Shown piece after piece: positions 56,470 to 64,000 of a stretch of 64,000 nucleotides of DNA (its first letter is position 1; the number at the start of each line of letters is the position of its first letter). Made by a program: the position numbers and the translations under genes. This DNA is from Bifidobacterium myosotis (GTDB lineage: Bacteria > Actinomycetota > Actinomycetes > Actinomycetales > Bifidobacteriaceae). The notes beneath the pieces are model-generated. The model ran no database searches and had not been told where the DNA came from. It saw only the letters and a list, made by a program, of their open reading frames with translations. The DNA lies in the NCBI RefSeq assembly GCF_002259745.1, contig NZ_MWWW01000014.1, forward strand, positions 62,001 to 126,000, written 5' to 3'.

Positions 56470-56552
56470 TTCACAAAAAGCATTGCCCGCTGGCGCATAT
56501 CGTTCCTGCGCGGGGAATCAGGACATATTCATAGCCGACAAGACTCTAAGGT

Positions 56553-60119
<3,567 letters not shown>

Positions 60120-60190
60120 CGGGGTGGATTTCGAGCCGGCGGTGGGGCAAGACACGGTAGCCCGGCCAGCTCGCATGGCTGTCCTCCTCA

Positions 60191-60494
60191 TTTTCCGGGC
60201 ATATTCACCCCATGAAGAAGACGGTTTTGGCGGTTCTGGGCATATTCGCATCATGGGGAACGACTGCTCTGTCGGTTCTGGGTATATCCCTACCGGTTAT
60301 TCTGGGCATTCGCGTGTCGTAAGCGGGATTCTGGGCATGCGGCCACCATGAAGATGCCCGTAGCCGGGTTTTCATGGCATGGATATGCCCAGAACCTGGA
60401 GAGCGGCCTTCCTCGTAGTGGGAGAATGCCCAGAATCGTGCGGAATCATGCACGATGGGCATCAGCATCCGTGGTGTCGTGGAGTGCCCAGAAT
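60191..60494. repeat. TTCTGGGCAT repeat cluster B (seven copies or more)
   Basis: Forward copies begin at 60233 (GTTCTGGGCATATTCGC), 60275 (GTTCTGGGTATAT), 60299 and 60328 (ATTCTGGGCAT). A degenerate copy lies at about 60191. Reverse copies lie at 60383-60395 (ATATGCCCAGAAC), 60426-60436 and 60484-60494. The motif is the same as in cluster A (12810-12971). The forward copies come first and the reverse copies last, which gives the region an inverted overall symmetry. No gene is supported between dnaE and 60946. Confidence 0.8.
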
Positions 60495-60631
60495 CGTGCG
60501 TGGAATCATGACTGGAATCGGGGGGGGGATAGTCGCTGCATGGCGCGGCGAGTCCGATTGGGCTGTTGAATGGATGCTCGTCTGTCCGTCGAGGGGTATC
60601 TGGCGTTGTTACCGGGCCATGAGCTGGCTTG

Positions 60632-60877
60632 ACGACGCCAATAAGCCTGCGGCAGGCGTCGTGCCCGAGCCGGAGCATGGCTTGGCGGCTACGCTGAGGG
60701 CGGTAGCGTCGGCATTAAGCCACCGTATGGCCTGCCGACGACGCGAATCGCCTTCTCAGCGTCGTCGGCAGGCCAGCTCATGGTCGTGCAACCGCGATGA
60801 GCCCGTAACCGTTGGCGAACGGCCATCGCATGGCCTGCTGACGACGGCGATTATCGCCTCAGCGTCGCCTGCGGGCC
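60632..60877. repeat. Three related hairpins with GACGACG stems
   Basis: The middle hairpin is perfect: GGCCTGCCGACGACGC (60729-60744) against 60759-60774, with a 14-base loop. Imperfect relatives lie at 60632-60662 (ACGACGCC/GGCGTCGT) and 60832-60877 (GGCCTGCTGACGACGG with GCGTCGCCTGCGGGCC). Loops share ATCGCC...TCA. CATGG occurs beside two of the stems. The look is of a REP-like array. Confidence 0.7.
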
Positions 60878-60945
60878 AGTTGATGGCCGGGCGACTCCGC
60901 CTAGACTCCGCTAGGACACCGCCAAGGCTCTAATCGCGCGCTACG

Positions 60946-61395
60946 ATGGAAGCCGTGACTGATGCAGGCGAGCAACGTTGGATAGCTGAGACTCTGGAGA
61001 GACTGTCCCGCTCGCAATTCCGCGCCAAATTCGTATTGACCGACAAGGATCGCGCCTACGCGAGGGCCAAGGGCAAGGAGACGATCGACCGGCACGCGCA
61101 TGAGATGCTGCGGGACCGGGTCGGTGCCGCCGAGCCGAAGAACGACGGCAGGCAGACGCCGTGGCGCGGTCATCCGGTGTTCACCGCCCAGCATGCCACT
61201 GCCACCTGCTGCCGCGGATGCATCGAAAAATGGCATCACATCCCCAAAGGACGGCCATTGACCGACGAGGAGGTGAACCGTCTCGCCGACCTCGTCATGG
61301 CATGGATCGAACGAGACCTCGTCAATCACCCCATTCATCCGGCGCATCCGGTCCACACTGTCCAACCCGTCCAACCTGCTCGCCCGGTCCGTTAG
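60946..61395 (+). CDS. DUF4186 protein
   Basis: A 149-residue cytoplasmic protein of the DUF4186 family. Its motifs are RSQFRAKFVLTDKDRAYARA, GKETIDRHAHEML, and the very conserved TPWRGHPVFTAQHATATCCR followed by GCIEKWHHIPKGRPLT. The invariant H and C residues (QHATATCCRGC) suggest a metal or redox site, but no function is known. The C-terminal tail repeats HPxHP. The start at 60946 has no clear ribosome-binding site; a GTG at 60955 is an alternative. Confidence 0.88.
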   Translation: MEAVTDAGEQRWIAETLERLSRSQFRAKFVLTDKDRAYARAKGKETIDRHAHEMLRDRVGAAEPKNDGRQTPWRGHPVFTAQHATATCCRGCIEKWHHIPKGRPLTDEEVNRLADLVMAWIERDLVNHPIHPAHPVHTVQPVQPARPVR

Positions 61396-61509
61396 CCGAG
61401 GGCAAGCCCGAATGCGGAAGAGCCCGAAATAGAGGTGCGCAGGGGTGGTAACGGAGCGCAGCAGGAGTAGCATGAAGGCGGAAACCGTTTCCATAGCGAA
61501 AGGATCGTC

Positions 61510-62394
61510 ATGAGCGAACAGCAACTGGTTTCCCCCGAACTGACGTTGAACGACAAGGCGCATTCCGTGATTCCCCAAATCGGATTCGGCACGTTCCAGA
61601 TTCCGCCCGAAGACACCCAGCGTGCCGTCGAGGAGGCGTTGGAGATCGGATACCGCCACATCGACACGGCCGCCGCCTACTACAACGAGGAGCAGGTGGG
61701 CGATGCGCTCAAGGCCACCGGCATGGCCGGCAAGGTGTGGGTGACCACCAAGCTGCGCAACTGCGATCAGGGCTACGACTCCGCCATGGTGGCGTTCGAA
61801 GAATCTAGCCGCAAGCTCAAGGTGGACATCATCGACATGTACCTCATCCACTGGCCGTTCCCCGCCGCCGGTTTCTACAAGGAGACGTGGCGCGCGCTGC
61901 TCAAGCTGCGCGACGAGGGCGCGATCCGCGTGCCGGGTGTCAGCAACTTCCTGCCCGAGCATCTGCGCGGCATCATCGAGGATTCCGGTCAGGCGCCGGC
62001 CGTGAACCAGATTGAGGTGCATCCGCGCTATTCCCAGCCCGGCAACCTCGCCTTCTGCGAGGCTCACGGCATCGTGGCCGAAGCGTACAGCCCGCTCGGT
62101 CACGGCAAGGACATCGAATCCGATCCGGTGACGGCAGCCGCCAAGGCCCATGGCGTCACGCCGGCGCAGGTGGTGTTGCGCTGGCATACGCAGGAGGGAC
62201 GCATCATCATCCCGAAGTCCAAGCACGTCGAACGCATGAAGGCGAACCTTGCCAGCACCGGCTTCGATCTGACTCCCGCCGAGCTCGAGGCCATCGACGC
62301 ATTGGACGACCCGCACGCCAACGTGAGCGCCAACCCCGCCACGTTCACCCATTCGCAGTCGTGGGCCGATCAGCACGTACGCGGCAACATCTGA
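61510..62394 (+). CDS. Aldo/keto reductase
   Basis: A 294-residue NADPH-dependent oxidoreductase. The catalytic tetrad is visible: D in YRHIDTA, Y in AAAYYNEEQVG, K in VWVTTKLRN and H in DMYLIHWPFP. The family C-terminal signature IIIPKSKHVERMKAN binds NADPH. It is of the 2,5-diketogluconate reductase/prostaglandin-synthase-like branch. The substrate is open. GAAAGGA precedes the ATG. No partner is adjacent; the oleate hydratase gene follows on the same strand but has its own promoter region. Confidence 0.93.
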   Translation: MSEQQLVSPELTLNDKAHSVIPQIGFGTFQIPPEDTQRAVEEALEIGYRHIDTAAAYYNEEQVGDALKATGMAGKVWVTTKLRNCDQGYDSAMVAFEESSRKLKVDIIDMYLIHWPFPAAGFYKETWRALLKLRDEGAIRVPGVSNFLPEHLRGIIEDSGQAPAVNQIEVHPRYSQPGNLAFCEAHGIVAEAYSPLGHGKDIESDPVTAAAKAHGVTPAQVVLRWHTQEGRIIIPKSKHVERMKANLASTGFDLTPAELEAIDALDDPHANVSANPATFTHSQSWADQHVRGNI

Positions 62395-62416
62395 ATCCGG
62401 ATTCGGGAGGTAACCC

Positions 62417-62466
62417 GATTCCGTATTGGCATTCACCTGATTCCAGCTGGATTCCAAGCGGATTCC
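62417..62466. repeat. GATTCC repeats in helical phase
   Basis: GATTCC starts at 62417, 62439, 62450 and 62461, that is, at multiples of 11 bases. A related GATTCG lies at 62400. The array sits between the reductase and the oleate hydratase operator. Confidence 0.5.
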
Positions 62467-62552
62467 GGCGGATAGCGCGCAAAATGCCGCACCACACCGC
62501 ACGGTGTCTATGGCGTGTCGGCGGAAAATGCGACATGATGTCCATCAGCAAT

Positions 62553-62571
62553 GGTTGACAGACTGTCAACC
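62553..62571 (+). promoter_or_regulatory. Operator-like palindrome before the oleate hydratase gene
   Basis: GGTTGACAGACTGTCAACC is a perfect 19-base palindrome with a single central base. It lies 19 bases before the start codon and contains TTGACA. Such sites are typical for TetR-family repressors. No repressor gene is in the window. Confidence 0.75.
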
Positions 62572-62590
62572 AACCCACAAGGAGGCGGAC

Positions 62591-64000
62591 ATGTATTATT
62601 CCAACGGTAATTACGAGGCGTTTGCCCGTCCGAAGAAGCCGGCCGATGTCGACAAGAAGTCGGCCTACATCATCGGCACGGGCCTCGCCGCCCTGTCGGC
62701 GGCATGCTATCTGGTGCGCGACGGCCAGATGCCCGGCGACCACATCCACATTCTCGAAAAGGACCCTGTGCCGGGTGGCGCCTGTGACGGCGCGGAGATT
62801 CCCGGCCTTGGCTATGTGATGCGCGGCGGTCGCGAGATGGACAACCACTTCGAGGTGATGTGGGACCTGTTCCGCTCCATCCCCTCCATCGAGACCGAAG
62901 GCGTCTCGGTGCTCGACGAGTACTACTGGCTTAACAAGGAGGACCCGAACTACTCGCTGTGTCGCGCCACCAAGGAACTCGGCAAGGACGCCGGCACGAA
63001 CGGCAAGTTCGGACTGAGCGACAAGGCCTCGCAGGAGATCATGAAGCTCTTCTTCACCCCGGATGAGGAGTTGTACGACAAGCCCATCACCGATTTCTTC
63101 GACGACGAGGTGCTGAACTCCAACTTCTGGATGTACTGGCGCACGATGTTCGCCTTCGAGAACTGGCATTCCGCGCTCGAGATGAAGTTGTACATCAAGC
63201 GCTACATCCACCACATCGGCGGACTGCCGGACTTCTCTGCCCTGCGCTTCACCCGCTACAACCAGTATGAGTCGATGATCCTGCCGATGGTCAAGTACCT
63301 TGAAGGCCATGGCGTGCAGTTCCACTACAACACCAAGGTCGAGAACGTCGAATTCGCCATCGGCGGGGGAGACGGCCCCAAGCGCGAGCACACCGGGGTG
63401 GGTCAGGACACCATCCTCAAGATTCAGGCCACCTCCGGAGTCTTCAAGCGCAACCCGTACTCCAGCCCCACCAAGAAGCTCGCCGTGCGCATCGACCTCG
63501 ACCATGAGGGCGAGAAGTCGTCCATCGACCTGACCGAGAACGATCTGGTGTTCATCACCAACGGCGGCTGCGTCGAGAACTCTACGATGGGCTCGCAGCA
63601 AGCACCCGCCGCTTGGAACCCGGATCTGAAGCCCGGCGGCGGCTGGGACATGTGGAGCCGCATCGCCGCGCAGGACCCGAGCTTCGGCCACCCGGACAAG
63701 TTCTGCTCCGACCCGCAGGCCACCAAGTGGATGAGCGCCACCGTCACCACGTTGGACAAGGAGATTCCGCCCTATATCCAGCGCATCTGCAAGCGCGACC
63801 CGTTCACCGGCAAGGTCGTCACCGGCGGCATCGTTACCGTCACCGATTCCAACTGGCTCATGAGCTGGACCCTGAACCGTCAGCAGCAGTTCCGCGACCA
63901 GCCCAAGGACCAGCTGTGCGTGTGGGTCTATGGTCTGTTCCCCGACAAGCCCGGCAATTACGTCAAGAAGCCGATGACCGAATGCACCGGCGAGGAGATT
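62591..64000 (+). CDS. ohyA: Oleate hydratase (MCRA family), 5' part
   Basis: The first 470 residues of a FAD-dependent fatty acid hydratase; the gene runs out of the window. It adds water to the cis-9 double bond of oleic and linoleic acid and is known in bifidobacteria, where it helps with fatty acid stress. The FAD-binding motif is AYIIGTGLAALSAACYLVRDG, then HILEKDPVPGGACDG. YVMRGGREMDNHFEVMWDLF contains the conserved catalytic-region E. Later motifs NGGCVENSTMGS and TGGIVTVTDSNWLMSWTLNR are also normal. AAGGAGGCGG precedes ATG 62591. Confidence 0.95.
   Translation, partial: MYYSNGNYEAFARPKKPADVDKKSAYIIGTGLAALSAACYLVRDGQMPGDHIHILEKDPVPGGACDGAEIPGLGYVMRGGREMDNHFEVMWDLFRSIPSIETEGVSVLDEYYWLNKEDPNYSLCRATKELGKDAGTNGKFGLSDKASQEIMKLFFTPDEELYDKPITDFFDDEVLNSNFWMYWRTMFAFENWHSALEMKLYIKRYIHHIGGLPDFSALRFTRYNQYESMILPMVKYLEGHGVQFHYNTKVENVEFAIGGGDGPKREHTGVGQDTILKIQATSGVFKRNPYSSPTKKLAVRIDLDHEGEKSSIDLTENDLVFITNGGCVENSTMGSQQAPAAWNPDLKPGGGWDMWSRIAAQDPSFGHPDKFCSDPQATKWMSATVTTLDKEIPPYIQRICKRDPFTGKVVTGGIVTVTDSNWLMSWTLNRQQQFRDQPKDQLCVWVYGLFPDKPGNYVKKPMTECTGEEI

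Noticed and set aside
60120-60945. Possible CRISPR array
   Set aside because: The repeats are only 10-13 bases long, lie in both orientations and have irregular spacing. No cas gene is near.

Overview
The window looks like chromosomal DNA of a Bifidobacterium, most likely of the B. longum/B. breve group. This rests on high GC, actinobacterial dcw-end genes (ftsZ, sepF, yggT, wag31), a serpin beside a two-component system, a ThiE-ThiC fusion, an oleate hydratase and a PepC-type aminopeptidase. I saw no rRNA, tRNA, transposase or CRISPR array. The species call is an inference from gene content only.

Layout. (1) 1-240: 3' end of uppS. (2) 700-11650: two LytTR/GHKL (AgrA/AgrC-like) two-component systems, each next to a large family-3 glycoside hydrolase with permuted domain order and a membrane segment at both ends. 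(3) 12000-14100: a thiamine-precursor type ABC permease and its lipoprotein, with no ATPase nearby. (4) 14400-20300: a membrane-anchored serpin, two membrane proteins and a NarL-type two-component pair. (5) 20300-24000: an MFS transporter, a YqgV/MTH1187-type thiamine-binding protein, thiD and an acetyltransferase. (6) 24700-25350: a Phd/YefM antitoxin with a frameshifted YafQ/RelE toxin. (7) 25560-29640: thiM and a thiE-thiC fusion behind a TPP riboswitch. (8) 29650-36270: an OmpR-type two-component system with a lipoprotein, divergent from a three-gene export or ABC operon. (9) 36400-39240: pepC and a polysaccharide deacetylase. (10) 39580-48180: glyS, dusB, ftsZ, sepF, yggT, wag31, lspA and an rluD-family gene. 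(11) 48640-56470: an accessory island. (12) 56550-64000: dnaE, a DUF4186 gene, an aldo/keto reductase and the 5' part of an oleate hydratase gene.

The accessory island is the most unusual part. It holds a zinc-ribbon membrane protein, a second membrane-anchored protein, and a GmrSD-like (DUF262 + DUF1524) type IV restriction gene broken by a frameshift. Next come a stand-alone DnaA-domain-III-like AAA+ ATPase, a WYL-domain transcription factor, and a DnaE paralogue that keeps the PHP domain but has lost the polymerase active site. The same palindrome (core GTAGATATCTAC, one copy with a mismatch) lies in front of the zinc-ribbon operon, in front of the ATPase and between the WYL gene and the DnaE-like gene. 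This suggests one WYL-controlled regulon that joins a restriction-type nuclease to two replication-protein look-alikes. I read it as a possible undescribed defence or replication-control system. The functional reading is inference.

The thiamine genes form a second theme: a precursor transporter, a thiamine-binding protein, ThiD, ThiM and ThiE-ThiC. The one riboswitch I could recognise lies before thiM, and its conserved 3' strand contains the thiM ribosome-binding site. Several intergenic regions also carry short repeat families, described below.
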